A stretch of DNA of 64,000 nt, from positions 1 to 64,000 of the forward strand of contig JAJSPD010000124.1 in assembly GCA_021307315.1 (NCBI GenBank). The letters are read 5' to 3'. This DNA comes from Bisporella sp. PMI_857 (lineage: Eukaryota > Ascomycota > Leotiomycetes > Helotiales > Helotiaceae). This document shows positions 11,634 through 22,891 of the stretch, one piece after another; within the stretch, counting starts at the first letter, position 1, and each line of letters begins with the position of its first letter. The notes beneath the pieces were generated by a model. That model did not search any database. It saw only the letters and a list, made by a program, of their open reading frames with translations, and was not told where the DNA came from. Both the position numbers and the translations under genes were made by a program.

Positions 11634-13179
11634 TCATCTCTTCAATCTTGCCTCAACACAGGCTCCAGGCGCTAAACATCTAGTCAGTAAACATCATTAG
11701 ATATGGTTAATAATGCCAAAGGAAGAGCAAACTAACTACCAGGTACCTCCACACCTCCACCAATTCCAATCCAGCTCCTTTAAACAACTGCTCAAACCCC
11801 TTCTGCGTTCTCTCCTTCCCGCCTATGGTCATGACCGCCTGATCTAGCACCGCGCTCGCGAAGTCCGACTCCGACACCCGTTGCGGAATCACTATTTCAC
11901 ATATCAGCACCCGAGAGGTAGGTGACATGGCTGCGGCCAAGTGTGAGAGGATGGCGATACCAACGCTATCTCCATAGTCATATAAGATCATACGGAGGAA
12001 GTATGCCTCCGCACCTATTTAGCCAGTGTTAGTTAGGTTCACGAGTAAGAAGGAATTGATAAGGAGGTGAAATGGTAAAATCATGCGGCATCAAAATTAT
12101 ACTCTCCGGCAGGGCCTTGCTCGCTCGCGCCATCTCAATAACATCAGGGCGTTCCTGCAAAACACATTTCGCTGGATTAAGTGCCGTGTGCACATCGATA
12201 ATCTGTTTGAGTACCACTCCATGGCCACCCCCAACATCGATAAGTTGGATGGCGTCGCCATCGCCAGCTAATGAGTTGAAATCGAAGTGTCCGGTTGGTG
12301 GGATGGCGATGTCCAAACCGGACATACCAACTTGAAAGGTTTGGATCTTTTCGGGGGCTGGGCCATGATCGCCCACTGTGGATGAGATTAAAAATATCTT
12401 GCTTCAGATACAAGATACATCTCATAAGAATTGTATGAATATAACCCAACCACCGTGGACTTACGACAGGCGTACCGTCTTGCTTGTGAGTCCATGTGTA
12501 TGAGTTACGCAAAGGATCGGACGGCTCTTGAGCATGCCCGAGTTGACCTCGATCGACAAGGTAGTCATCAAAATTATGCATATTTTTGAACCATTCGTCG
12601 TATCTAGTAAAGTGTAAACAGGATTTTAATACTTCGTACGAGAGCTTACATGGATAGAAATAGCTGGCCCGGACCTGGTTGAGATGTGGGGTATGATATG
12701 GAGAACCTTGTGTGTTTATAATCACCACCATCTGGCAAGTCCGATCCAAGAAACCCGTGCCAACTAGATGAAGTCACCTTGATCAGTATTCTTGCTACAG
12801 GGAGCAGAGCTGATCATGAAAGATTACCTAATATACGGGCCATTCGTTCTTATATCTGTCAGCTTGCATAGTTCAATGTATAGATATATATCAAATGACC
12901 GCACCTAATAAGGATTCGGCGGCTCCAGTCTTCTTTGGCAGTTCTTGAAGAGATATCGCGCCATCAACGGGAACAGCTTCATGAACGTTTAGTTTAATGA
13001 ATGTCCGGATAGCCAGAACTTCCGCCATCTATCCTCTAACTCAGCTACCAGAGCCCTGTAAATTCTAGAGAGATTAAAAAAAATTACATTGAGACCATGA
13101 TAGTTTGGTAATTGTTCTGGAGTAATCAATTTTTTTTGGCGATTTCCTTTGCTTTAGCAATAACATGCACTCTGGACAT
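11634..13179 (-). pseudogene. O-methyltransferase (plant-type family 2) pseudogene
   Basis: Fragments in family order are visible on the minus strand. They are: an N-terminal helix block with IRTFIKLNVHEAVP (about 13000); ERMARIL; GFLD then YKHTRFSISYP (about 12680-12770); YDEWFKNMHNFDDYL (about 12560-12600); FQVGMSGLDIAIP; the SAM-binding loop LIDVGGGHG (about 12240); LPESIILMPHDF; AEAYFLRMILYDYGD (about 11970); and a C-terminal CVEARLKR stop at 11634. The pieces do not share a frame. There is a shift between GFLD and YKHTRF, and another at the C-run near 12350 just before EKIQTF. The exon before the AEAYFLR block has no workable donor, since the only in-frame choice would give a 28-bp intron. 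Family members methylate small hydroxylated metabolites. Here the gene appears dead. Outer limits are approximate. Confidence 0.78.
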
Positions 13180-13997
13180 GACCCTGCAGATCAGGAGCCG
13201 TGCTGTAAGAATCGATCGCCGCTGTCAGATCTAATAATATCGAACGCAGCCCTTCCTGTGTAGGCAACTTCATGCTAACTGGCTGACACTTGGTGATGGA
13301 CTGTTGTGAAATGTTTCACGAGTTATTTAGTTTTCTAACCTTGAGCTGAGTGAAGTTTATTTGTTACCAAGCGACGGGCCGACCCCCACAGGAGGGGGTT
13401 CCGCCAAGTTGCGTAGAACCATGGTCAAAGCATTCCAGGAGCTAGCCGGACGGTTCTCCATTCTGAAGTAGGGAGCCAGCACGGCCTGACATTTAGGATC
13501 GTGACCCAACATGGGTAAAATGGCGAGAAATCAAGTCGACCCTCTCACAGTATGAAGAAACTATCTGATCATTGTCTATGAAGAGGCACTGGGACTTCAT
13601 CGGTGATTAGGCACCATGCCATCAAAGTTGATACATCTGCTGTTGAGCTGTAAAAAGTGACCTATTATTGCTTATTGTTGGTGGTTGCATGGTGCGATGT
13701 TTGTCAGACCAATCCTCAACCGCAGACAGAGATCGCATTGGTCAATTCACCCACCATGACCTAATATTACCTGCAAGTGGAGAGCAAAGGCCTCCTTTGG
13801 AGCTCTTGATACGTGATCATTGGTGAGTTGGCGCATTAGTGAGAACTACCAATTGAACTGACATCTGATCGCACCAATTTCCATATTATGACCATAAGGT
13901 TCATCATACGTGGCTCTTCTCGTCAACAACATTATCAAAATACTTCATCATTGTTCTCAAAAAACGTAGTGTATATTATTGTAACTCAATCAGCAAG
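13180..13997. other. Intergenic region between divergent methyltransferase genes
   Basis: The dead O-methyltransferase (minus) and the LaeA-like gene (plus) diverge from here, so it may hold a former shared promoter. A C/G-rich hairpin-like run (CCCCCACAGGAGGGGG) lies near 13383. No gene is seen. Confidence 0.5.
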
Positions 13998-15269
13998 ATG
14001 TGTTCCCCAGATAAGGCTGAGGAACAGCTCGATCTGCATCCTGGTTCTCCAGCCAGCGTAAGTGAGCGAGCTTCTGATCAAGCATCCCTCGGAATAGAGC
14101 CGGAAGACTTTCTTGATGATGAAGGGTATGCGGAATCAATAAGCACGAGTTATGCCTCGTCTATAGCATCAGATATGCGACGAGGCATTGAAGAGAATGG
14201 GCGTCTTTATGCAGCATATGGCCAACACAAACCATGGGTCCCTGTAGACGATAGCGAGGTCAGATATCAAGGAATATACCAGCTGGACTCTCACTAACTT
14301 CTGTAGTTGGATCGGAATAACTTTCAACATTGTAAGTTTACTTTATTGATGGATAATCAGCTGCATCTTGCACCAATAAAGCCCGATCCGCATAAAATAC
14401 TCGATCTGGGAACTGGAACTGGCATCTGGGCGATAGATATGGCCGAAAAGTATCCGTCCGCTTTGGTGATTGGTGCCGACACTGCGGCCGTTCAACCCCA
14501 TATCGTGCCACCAAATCTGCAATTTGAGATCGAAGACATAGAAATGGATTGGCTATGGGGCGAAAATAGTTTCGACTTTATGTATGTTTTTTGCCTCTCC
14601 ACAGTTAAAATCCAGTCCTGTTATCAACCTGAAGTCATCTCAAGTATTGACTTTTCCTTATTAAAGAGGAGCTAACCAATCTCGACGCTGTAGACACGCG
14701 CGAGAACTTATCCTCTCGATCCGGGATTTCCCTAAACTAGTGCAACAGTCCTATGCCCACCTCAGACCGGGAGGTTATTTACAACTTTCCGGATCCCTTC
14801 CAGTTTTTAAATCTGATGATGGCTCACAGCCACCAGATGCGGCTTATGCTGAGTGTGGTCAAATCTACTTCGATATGGGCGACCGCATTGGCGTCTCTGG
14901 ATACGAGCCATCTAGATTCAAAGAGTACCTTCAGAATGCTGGGTTTGATGAAGTGCAAGAGAGGGTTCTGAAAATTCCAATAAATCCGTGGCCGCGAGAC
15001 GAACGCATGAAGCAAATCGGTGCTTTTGAGCTGCTGCATTTTAGAGAAGGAATCGCGAATATCTTCGCCAGGGGATATACGCAGATTCTGGGAGGCGATC
15101 CTGCCTATTTCGAGGTCTTGATGGCTAGGGCTAGAGATGAGGTAGCGAACAGGAATTTCCACAGCTATCTCTATTTGTGAGTGGTCCTTAGCCCGCGGGA
15201 ATATGTATTTATCTTCTAACTGGCTGTAGTTACGTTGCATGGGGAAAACGGCCAGACGCGCCTATATAA
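13998..15269 (+). CDS. LaeA-like / TAM-type class I SAM-dependent methyltransferase
   Basis: Four exons: join(13998..14258,14307..14581,14694..15176,15230..15269), 352 residues. Each junction restores family sequence: DSE to LDRNNFQH, FDF-I to HARELILSIRDFP, and SYLYF to YVAWGKRP. Motif I is ILDLGTGTGIWAIDMAE, then VIGADTA (motif II), PPNLQFEIEDIE, and HLRPGGYLQLSG. The C-terminal YVAWGKRP ending is typical of this large fungal family, which includes the secondary-metabolism regulator LaeA. Most members have no known substrate, so LaeA function must not be assumed. The N-terminal 60 residues are acidic and probably disordered. It is flanked by two decayed O-methyltransferase genes. Confidence 0.92.
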
Positions 15270-15649
15270 TCCTTAAATTATATTCTCCGCGCATAACAGC
15301 GATTAACGTGACACATTGCTCAGTGTTCCACGACTAGCCCGGAGAGTTTGAGGAGCGTGAGAATTTGAGAAGATGGCAAGTCCAAAGAGCGGCGTGAAGA
15401 AAGCCGTGGCCGGGGCATCACGACAACGGCGGTCGTCAGACTGGAAATCTACAAGAAGCATGACCGGGATTGGTACACATGATATGCTTGTCACAGATTG
15501 GTGGTTCCTAAACTACCGTAAGCTTTCCAAACGAGTGGTAGAAGCAAACCTGAGCGATAACGATTATAAAAGCATGATAACATTACTAACATGCAGGTCT
15601 TTGGCTAACAGATCTGTTCTGAGCAGTATTATACCAAGTCCAGGAGTCA
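15270..15649. other. Gap between LaeA-like gene and OMT3 pseudogene
   Basis: Convergent 3' ends. A plus-strand open frame begins at 15373 but runs antisense into the pseudogene and has no recognisable domain. Confidence 0.4.
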
Positions 15650-16540
15650 CTACTGCAAGTTGTATTTCAAAGCGCCGGATAAAGGCCAAGCAATAGCCAA
15701 TGCCACGGTAAAACCGTCCCACCCTTTGCCACCCAAGGCCCGGAATACAGCGCGATCAAGACGTTTCTCGTTCTTCATGTCCTTAAAGGCTGTCCGCACA
15801 CCCGCAAGATCCGGGTCTATTCATCAGCCGGTCTCACCTATAAATCCAATACCTTCCCCAAGTGAGAACGTTGACTTACTTAATGACCTTTCTCTTCTCA
15901 CCAAGTTGTTAACAATAGTCAGAGTCCAAATATGGCAGCACATCAAGCACCCAATTCAAGCAGGCTAAATTGTTGTCTTTATCGACATCAATAAACACCA
16001 TATCGAATCGCTCTACTTCCCTTCGCCCATCTTCTCCAGCGTTGGCAGAGCACGGCCTGATCTTACTATCAACTACACCCGCGAAACCTGCATTGCTGGT
16101 ATTAGCTTGCGGCCTCTTTGGCATGTAGCTCATCAGCCTCCCATGTAATGGTCTTGCCTTGTCCGGCGGGAAGAGCTTTTCGCCACCTAGATCGCAGCAT
16201 GCCCCCCTAAGAGTTCCTATCTCCGGGATCCGGTTCATGTACTTTTTTTTATTTTTTATTTTTTAGAGGAGGCACAGCACTTTACCCTAACTTGGAGCCG
16301 CTGTCTGATTTAGAGTCAGCTAGGCCTGTTTCTTCCCCTATACGGAGGGAAATTGGATCTCGGTAGTGTTCCACACGAGATAATGGGTCTGAAGGGGATA
16401 TTTATATTTGAAAAACGACTCTTCGATTCATCTAAGGACGGTGCAGCATTCACGGCAAGGATTGATGAAAGGGATGGGTCTGGTGGGAGGAATTTGTCGC
16501 AAATATAAGCATCTTCTTCGCTGAATTTGATATACTGCAC
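15650..16540 (-). pseudogene. O-methyltransferase family 3 (caffeoyl-CoA type) pseudogene
   Basis: Minus-strand fragments in the right order include CDKFLPPDPSLSSILAVNAA (about 16430-16510), EIGTLRG (motif I, about 16210), NTSNAGFAGV (about 16080), LPTLEKMGEG, FDMVFIDVDKDNNLACLNW (about 15955-16005), IVNNLVRRERS, GVRTAFKDMKNEKRLD and GGKGWDGFTVALA, with a TAG at 15650-15652. They lie in different frames. LPTLEKMGEGK is in another frame from both neighbours, and NNLVRR is shifted from the FIDVDKDNN frame, whose own frame ends soon after LPYLD. This is well beyond what introns explain. Family members are metal-dependent methyltransferases for catechol-like substrates. The gene looks dead. The start is approximate. 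Confidence 0.8.
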
Positions 16541-17199
16541 ATCAGTTAAGAAGGGTTACAGTGCCATTTTAACAGGACAAGCTTAGAGTCATATATCATG
16601 ACTTGAAATGGAAACGACTGGTTGAACTGTGGAACATCAAGAGGAGTTTGACTATTTAAATTCTTTGCTCTTTGGTGTCTATCTATGTATAAGTACAGTA
16701 GTATAAGTCAACTTTTCATTCTTGTGGCTCGCTTGTGCCGAGTTGAAGAGCAGACTCCAGATATCAAACCAGGCAGCCAGTGAGTTGTCTCCACGGGCAT
16801 GGTTACATGACTTGCAAACCCATCTGCATCCTTCCTATGGCTTCCGCGATCTGCTGTGTCGCCTTCTCAAATATTAAGGCTAAAGCACATGTATTTTGAT
16901 TTTGCGCTATTCTGTAGGCGCATTCAAGTTGCATCGTCTACGATTTAAGGTTCATGAGCATGCATAAGATGGCCCATCGCCGAACTAGTTGCCGATCATT
17001 TCTTATCAGATGAATCAGATAATCTTCTCAGCTCTGATCCTACAACAAAATTGGTGCTGGCCGGTGACGTCCTGTCTCAAACAACCTGGCTTTGTTGCAG
17101 AATGTCAAGACGTCAGGAGTACAAGTGGTATGCCGTGATCACAGTCCATTCAATTAATTACCCTTGAAAACTATGCGTAATATGGTGCATGTCTTCCAA
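16541..17199. other. Intergenic region, no gene seen
   Basis: No open frame of interest and no repeat was recognised in this stretch. Confidence 0.5.
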
Positions 17200-18177
17200 T
17201 CACAATCCTTCTATCCGTTTTGTTTGATACTTCTTAGGAACCACAAAGAGTGCCTTTGCTGTGACGCATACCACTCCATCTAGCGTCTCCAAGGTACCTG
17301 TCACCCATTGCTTGGTTGCTGAAGCGCCCTCTTCCAGTGCCTTCGTTCTGATAACGTAGAACTGACCAGCAATAACTGGTTTGAGGTAATCAATCTTCAA
17401 ATTAGCTGTCACACCTGTTTTGCCTGGGAGCCGTAGTATGGCAGCTCGTCCTAGTGACTCATCCAGAACAGTAGCAGAGGCACCTCCATGCACAATTCCA
17501 GGCCATCCAGCAAGTGCTCTCCCCATGTGAATGATAATTATACATTCACCTGTCTTGTTATTTAAGAAGACTCGCTGGAAGCCTCCGAGCCCACCAGAGC
17601 CTCCCAGCGGACCTGTGGTTAATCTTTGGTCCTTTTCCTTGTCTGCGAAACCACCGTACGCGCTGTGAGACTTCCAATCTGGGTCTTTTGATAGCGAGTT
17701 GACAATTGCTAGTTTATCGGCTTTTGCATGCAAAATGTTGATTAATGCATTTTCTTTGTATGAGCCTGGCTCGTGGGCTGTAACCGGCATTACTATGCTT
17801 TGTATATATGATCCCCACACATAGCCAAATGCGAAGAAAAGCCCGGCGTATATATATGGTCGATAGGACCTTCCAGCATTTGGCTGAACTTGCGAATATG
17901 TTGGAGGAGATTGAGAGGAGTCGGGCTGGAAATATGTTTTCGGCGAGGCGGGTGCTTGGAAATACGTTTTGGGCATGTTTTGAAAATTGCCTGATGGCTG
18001 AGAATGCGCTTTATTCGAGTTCGAGGCTTCTGGGCCTGGCTGTGCAGGAGTGGAAAATGGTCGACAGAGCTTTTGCAAAGAAGCCGTCTGTGCAAGACAT
18101 GCTGCGTTTGGTACGCGCAACAGCTTCGGGTATTTCGCTGGAAACCGCAGCGGACGCATTGGCAATCGAACGAGCAT
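17200..18177 (-). CDS. HotDog-fold thioesterase (PaaI/THEM4-like), probably mitochondrial
   Basis: Single exon, 325 residues from the ATG at 18177. The open frame extends 67 codons upstream, but this ATG starts a classic mitochondrial presequence: basic, no acidic residues, with LVRLPMRPLRFPAK and later RRPFST-like residues around 40. Two copies of PKTYFQ at about residues 70-90 form a small repeat in a Pro/Gln/Ser linker. One membrane segment follows (YIYAGLFFAFGYVWG). The C-terminal half is the HotDog domain, with HGGASATVLDE as the usual active-site region and TANLKIDYLKPV after it. The family hydrolyses acyl-CoA thioesters. The membrane segment plus presequence suggests an inner-membrane-anchored enzyme. 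The substrate is unknown. Confidence 0.88.
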   Translation of the reverse strand: MLVRLPMRPLRFPAKYPKLLRVPNAACLAQTASLQKLCRPFSTPAQPGPEASNSNKAHSQPSGNFQNMPKTYFQAPASPKTYFQPDSSQSPPTYSQVQPNAGRSYRPYIYAGLFFAFGYVWGSYIQSIVMPVTAHEPGSYKENALINILHAKADKLAIVNSLSKDPDWKSHSAYGGFADKEKDQRLTTGPLGGSGGLGGFQRVFLNNKTGECIIIIHMGRALAGWPGIVHGGASATVLDESLGRAAILRLPGKTGVTANLKIDYLKPVIAGQFYVIRTKALEEGASATKQWVTGTLETLDGVVCVTAKALFVVPKKYQTKRIEGL

Positions 18178-18374
18178 GACTATATAAGTTTGTGGTTCTT
18201 GGAGGTTTTGGTGAATTGAACTGTCAATAGATATTGATTGTGGTGACTGGAGCTGTTGCGACGAAGTGTTGATCATTACACACCTGGTGTGTTGATAAAT
18301 AGTTGAATCTCTCCAAATAGACGACAACAGTCTCACCAACACGTAGCCTCCAGTAGACATCCAAGGATGCGACA

Positions 18375-19095
18375 TCAAGTAATCGTTTCTTTACCCTCCA
18401 GCAGATCATATGTTGGAGGTTTACTCATGTCGAAATCCCCCATGCCATCAAATCGATGCTCGTCCTTCTTCTGCTGGACATATTCCATAACCCTATCTCG
18501 CACTCTCTGCCACTCCGGTTCACTAGTTCCAGAGACTTTTCCATCAGCTCGCAGAGCATCCAGAGCTTCTTTAATCCAAGCCACACAATTCCATCCTGGT
18601 ATGCCTTGCCTGATAGGCACTCGACAAAGAATATCGGCGAGACACTTTTTGTCAAGCACCTTGGCAATCGTGAGGCGTACAAGTAACATATCTACTGGTT
18701 GACAGGGAATCTCTTTCTCCTCGAAATACCACTCTGATTTCCCTTGTGCACCCATTATTTCTTTAGCGTGATATCGCATACAGCGATCACCTATATCTAT
18801 TTCTTTCTTGGGTCCCATGATTAATGCCCAATGATATCTATAGATTAGAATTAGTCCGCTAACTTTACTTATGCTCACCTATCAGGCCAGATTTGTCCAC
18901 TCAGCCTGAAAAGCTTGGTGCAATTGTTGAACCAATATAGTGCCATTCTAACATGCAGAAGTGTAATTTTGTCCTTGTTGCATGTATAGTATTCTAGGAA
19001 ACTAGATATGCATACGTATCTTCTTTGCCTGGCATCCGGGCTTTCCCAGCGCGAGCATAAAGTGCAATATACAAGCGGTCTTTGTTCGGAGGCAT
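18375..19095 (-). CDS. DUF6914-family protein
   Basis: Two exons, complement(join(18375..18837,19016..19095)), 180 residues. The 178-bp intron (GTATGC...TAG) joins MPGKEDT to YHWALIMGPKKE in frame. The start is the ATG giving MPPNKDRLYIALYARAG. Recognisable blocks are YHAKE, CQPVDMLLVRLTIAKV, VPIRQG..GWNCVAWIKEAL, and the C-terminal HRFDGMGDFDMSKPPTYDLL. This matches a common fungal family that I know as DUF6914, which has no characterised role. No signal peptide or membrane segment is seen. It lies 197 bp upstream of the thioesterase start on the same strand. The open frame reaches further upstream (to 19329), but that extension does not look conserved. Confidence 0.82.
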
Positions 19096-19820
19096 TGCAT
19101 CCGGATTATGTATTGCAAGCACAATGATAGTTTTGTTAGTTGGTTCTTGCCCATTGTTCATGTGGAGGAGAATCACCCATTTATAAGTGGGATACAAGGT
19201 TACTCTTCCGTTAAATGTTAGATAAGCCATTTCAGTTACACAACATGCGACTAAGAGCTCCGAAGTCTTACGTCCGCCTAGCCTACATAACCACCTTATT
19301 TCTCCCAAATAATTTGGAACAAACAGCACACATTGAGTTTAAATTACCATTCCAAATAACCAACAAGCGATGAACAAGGACTTACAGAGAGCGCACTACC
19401 CGGAACCTCACGAGTTACATCACTCGCTCTTAGCGGGAGTGTACGCATTATCCCGCGTTACTTTTATAATATCAATAACCACTTCAACTGAAGTATCAGG
19501 AATCACGAGTCAACGGACAAAAACAGACATTTGGTAACGGCTCCTACCGAAGGCAATTTCAAGATGTAGTAGACGCACTTACGCAGCTCACATTAACCAA
19601 TCAAAGTAGCGGGTATCAGGATCATAACTGTCGAAAAACTTGTGCACAGAAAGCTTGCATCATGATACGTTATAAGAAGATGTTGAAATGAGGCCACATC
19701 AAATGGGAGCTATCACAACAAAACTTAATTGGTATCAATGCGCTCAAAAAAGGCCTCGAAAAAATCAATGCGCTCCGGACTGCCTAATAGAGCAAGAATG
19801 TCATTTACATAGTTCTTCCC
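19096..19820. other. Intergenic region, no gene seen
   Basis: This stretch lies upstream of the DUF6914 gene and downstream of the VHS-GAT gene. No supported feature was found. Confidence 0.5.
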
Positions 19821-21424
19821 TCAGTATCTATAAACCGGCGCCTTGCTTCCCGCTTGCGTTCCATATCCGCTGGGAGATTCTTCAGCAGTGGTAGTGGCGG
19901 CGGCATGCATAGTCGTATGATCAACGCTACTATCTTGTCTCCCAACATAACTCTGCGTTTCCTTGAATCCTGGGTGATATGGCTCGACGCCCAGTCTGTC
20001 GTCAAACTGCCCGCTTACAGGTGGTCTGTCTTCCGGGAAAGGAGGCCGAGGAGCGCTCTTGTCTTGTCCGGAGGCCGCAACATGTCTTGATCTATGGTCT
20101 GGATCTCTAAAAGGGTCTCGAGAATCGTCATCATCATCATCGACATTAGGTAAGGTCTCCCCAGGGGGTGGTATTTGAGGCTGGATTTTCCGTGGTGGGA
20201 CGGGAGTGGAGAGTGTGGGTGGAGGGCCAGGAGGCGCTGCGAACCCAGATTCTGTCCTTGGCGGAGGAGAAGGTCCCGCGGGTGATGTACTGTCACCAAT
20301 ACCTAAGATTTTCCTCGCATTCAGAATAGCACGTTGGTGTTGGCTCTGGGCTTTTGCTAACTCCTCATTGGTCTCGATCAGTGTCTCCATGGTATTGTTA
20401 TCGGGTGTGGGATTCTCGGCGATCATATATGCCTGTACACTTCGCTGGGCAGACTGGCATCGATCGGCAAACTCCCGTACAAGCTCATTATACAGCAACT
20501 CGGATGGCGGCGTAGACTGTACCACTTGGGAGAGGAGATTAGCGGAGGTCCGGGCCTCTTCGATGCGGGAAGCAAGCTCGTGAGGTTCGGGTAGGCGGCG
20601 TGAGTGATGATTGCGGGAGAAGTAATTTTGTGACTGGCTGTTGAAGGGGGGTGCATTCAAAGGTCTTATACCAGCTGAGCCCTGCATTCTGTTAGCTATG
20701 TCAATAGTGAACTTGGTTGCCTTACATGGTGCTTAATCATTCTTTCATATTCCTTCTTCCACATTTCGATGACTAACGTCAAGCCTTCATCTGTAGACTT
20801 TTCCCGCTGGAACGTGTCCAGTGTTTCCGTGAGTATTTGCTTCACGCTTGGATCTCGTCCAACTCTCAATAACTCCTTGACCGCTTGCACAAACTTTGCG
20901 TCAATATTTCTTGTGAAAGTCTTTCCTGGATTATCCGCCAATATTCGAACAAGCATGATAGCATTGTATTGGATGTAGGGTTTGTCGAGGTTCTCTTTAC
21001 TCAGGTACTTGCGAATAGACTGGGCGCATTCCTTTGCAGCAGCTGGGGAAGATTCGGCCGACTCAACGATTGTTGGCAGATAGAGAACTTCCTCTCCCTA
21101 GTAAATATCAGACATCAACCCTTATGCTAAGGTAACTGCAAACTCACCGACCCGTTCGGGCCGCCAGACTCGCAGAATAGTCGCTGCAGACCTAGTTAGT
21201 AATGGAAATCAGGAGTCTTTCGGGGGGCACATACCACACATCGCAATGCGTTTGCTTCCGGGGTATCTAATTGAGTTTCTGGAGATACATCTTCTGGCGC
21301 GGAGTCTCTGGCTAAGAGAATGTTAGCATGAGCGGCTCCAGACGGAGTTTCCTCATCTTGTCATACGCTTGCTTTTGAAAGAACCCATGACCCCTTTCAT
21401 ATTGACCTTTTTTAATGCCTTCAT
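19821..21424 (-). CDS. VHS-GAT domain protein (LSB5-like trafficking adaptor)
   Basis: Five exons: complement(join(19821..20681,20726..21097,21148..21183,21235..21311,21367..21424)), 467 residues. One exon is only 36 bp; it encodes RLFCESGGPNGS and its two flanking junctions fit the VHS helix pattern. The VHS domain runs about residues 25-175, with TPEANALRCVRLFC, EEVLYLPTIVESAESSP and IQYNAIMLVRILADNP. The GAT domain (about 200-300) contains ELASRIEEARTSANLL and TNEELAKAQSQHQRAIL. The C-terminus is Pro-rich and acidic (DDDDDDSRDPF), probably disordered and suited to SH3 or adaptor binding. Family members bind ubiquitin and actin-patch or endosomal partners. The LSB5 link is by architecture only. 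Confidence 0.88.
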
Positions 21425-22891
21425 GTTTGGGATATTAGCAGCTGTTTGCGCGACAGTAGAAGCACGTTGATATCAGAAGTTTTGGTGATAACAAAGAAGA
21501 ACTACTGCCGTTGTTGAACGTTGTTGTTATTTGCCTGGCGGTCTAGTTTCTGGCGCGAGTGCTGATGGAGCGACCAGGTTCCACCGTGACAAGGATGGTT
21601 GAGGATCACCCCAATTGATCCGCAACTACAGAAAAGTACGTACCATCTCTTGATATATTTATAAATACCCTAAGTTTCTTCCTTTTCCTTTGTCCTTCCT
21701 CAGACTAACCCTCAAAAGAAAAATGGAATTTGCTTTATTGCAATGTACGACTACTTAAATACAGTACTTACCGTTGTGGCAAGGCTGTCGTCGTCATCCC
21801 CCAGTCAGCTTTGTCGTAGACCACCTCGAATCACAACGGCCAAGATTTTGCATAGCCCCAATCCAAATACTCTCTCCTCAAAGGTCCTCAAGTCTTCAGA
21901 TCCATCAGAAGGCTTCAAGACTAGCTCCTGGATTTGCTTTGTGTTAGTCGTCTTCTAGTGCTAGTTAGCTTATCCTTCGGGAGTGCTACGCGTTTGATGT
22001 CTTGCTGACTCTTCATCGTCCCCCCATTTCTTCACATATCACTGGGAAAATATGCCGACGAACGCGTGTCAGGGGTATCCAGGAAACCATATGACTCTGA
22101 TTTTTGTGATTGCCAGCTGTTCTAAATGTTTTCTTTCCTACAAGTGACCGAATATGGTGGAGATCTGAAGTAGCGACTGTTTGGGGGCTCACACCTCTTT
22201 GCTGGCAGTAGTCGAAGGATAGGCAGCGGTATGGCGATATGAGTCGTTGGCGTCCTGTCCAGACTACATATCGTCGCAAACCACAATCTCACCGCCATGA
22301 CGCGGAATGGCACAATTCACTGGGTCGTTGCTAGGAGACTCCACCACCAAATGCTGTCCCTTAACCAGGCCGGTGCAGGGGGAATCAGTGTTTCTCTCCG
22401 AGCAGAATGGTTTGCATGTGGGGTTCATCGTGGCCAAGTCCTCTCCCCAGTGAAGTATACTTGACCTGCTTGAGAGACAGAAAGTGGATCTAAGGTTCCG
22501 TTAAATGGTGATTGGGCTGTGGTGGCATCATGGAAAGAATACGTGATAACTAAAGGCTACGGAATGTGTTCATATTTCGTGTTGGTTTTGGTGTGGCATA
22601 TGAACAATTCCGACGATAAGTCTGTCAGGTGGCACAAAGCATGGGAAGAACTTAGGATAGGGGATATCTTTACGAACCGGCTTGCAATCAAAAAGAGGAG
22701 ATCAGGCGACATCACGGGTAATCTCTCACATTCCAGAACTATCATCAAAGTAGACCTTGCAGGTGCCGAATCAAAAGGGTATAGAACACGCGCATAACCA
22801 TCGTCATCGTCGTCTCAATCCACCATCATCATCCCACCAGTATTAATCCACTATTATATCTCTCGTCCCCCTATCATATTACACTCAAACA
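21425..22891. other. Intergenic region, no gene seen
   Basis: 1.47 kb lies between the VHS-GAT start and the end of the repeat protein. Short open frames at 21743-21958, 22013-22313 and 22519-22797 have no recognisable content. Confidence 0.5.

Noticed and set aside
15373..15696. Plus-strand 107-residue open frame after the LaeA-like gene
   Set aside because: It runs antisense into the OMT3 pseudogene, has basic low-complexity content and no recognisable domain.
17200..18378. Longer thioesterase start at 18378 (392 residues)
   Set aside because: The extra 67 residues are not presequence-like, while the internal ATG at 18177 opens a classic mitochondrial presequence.
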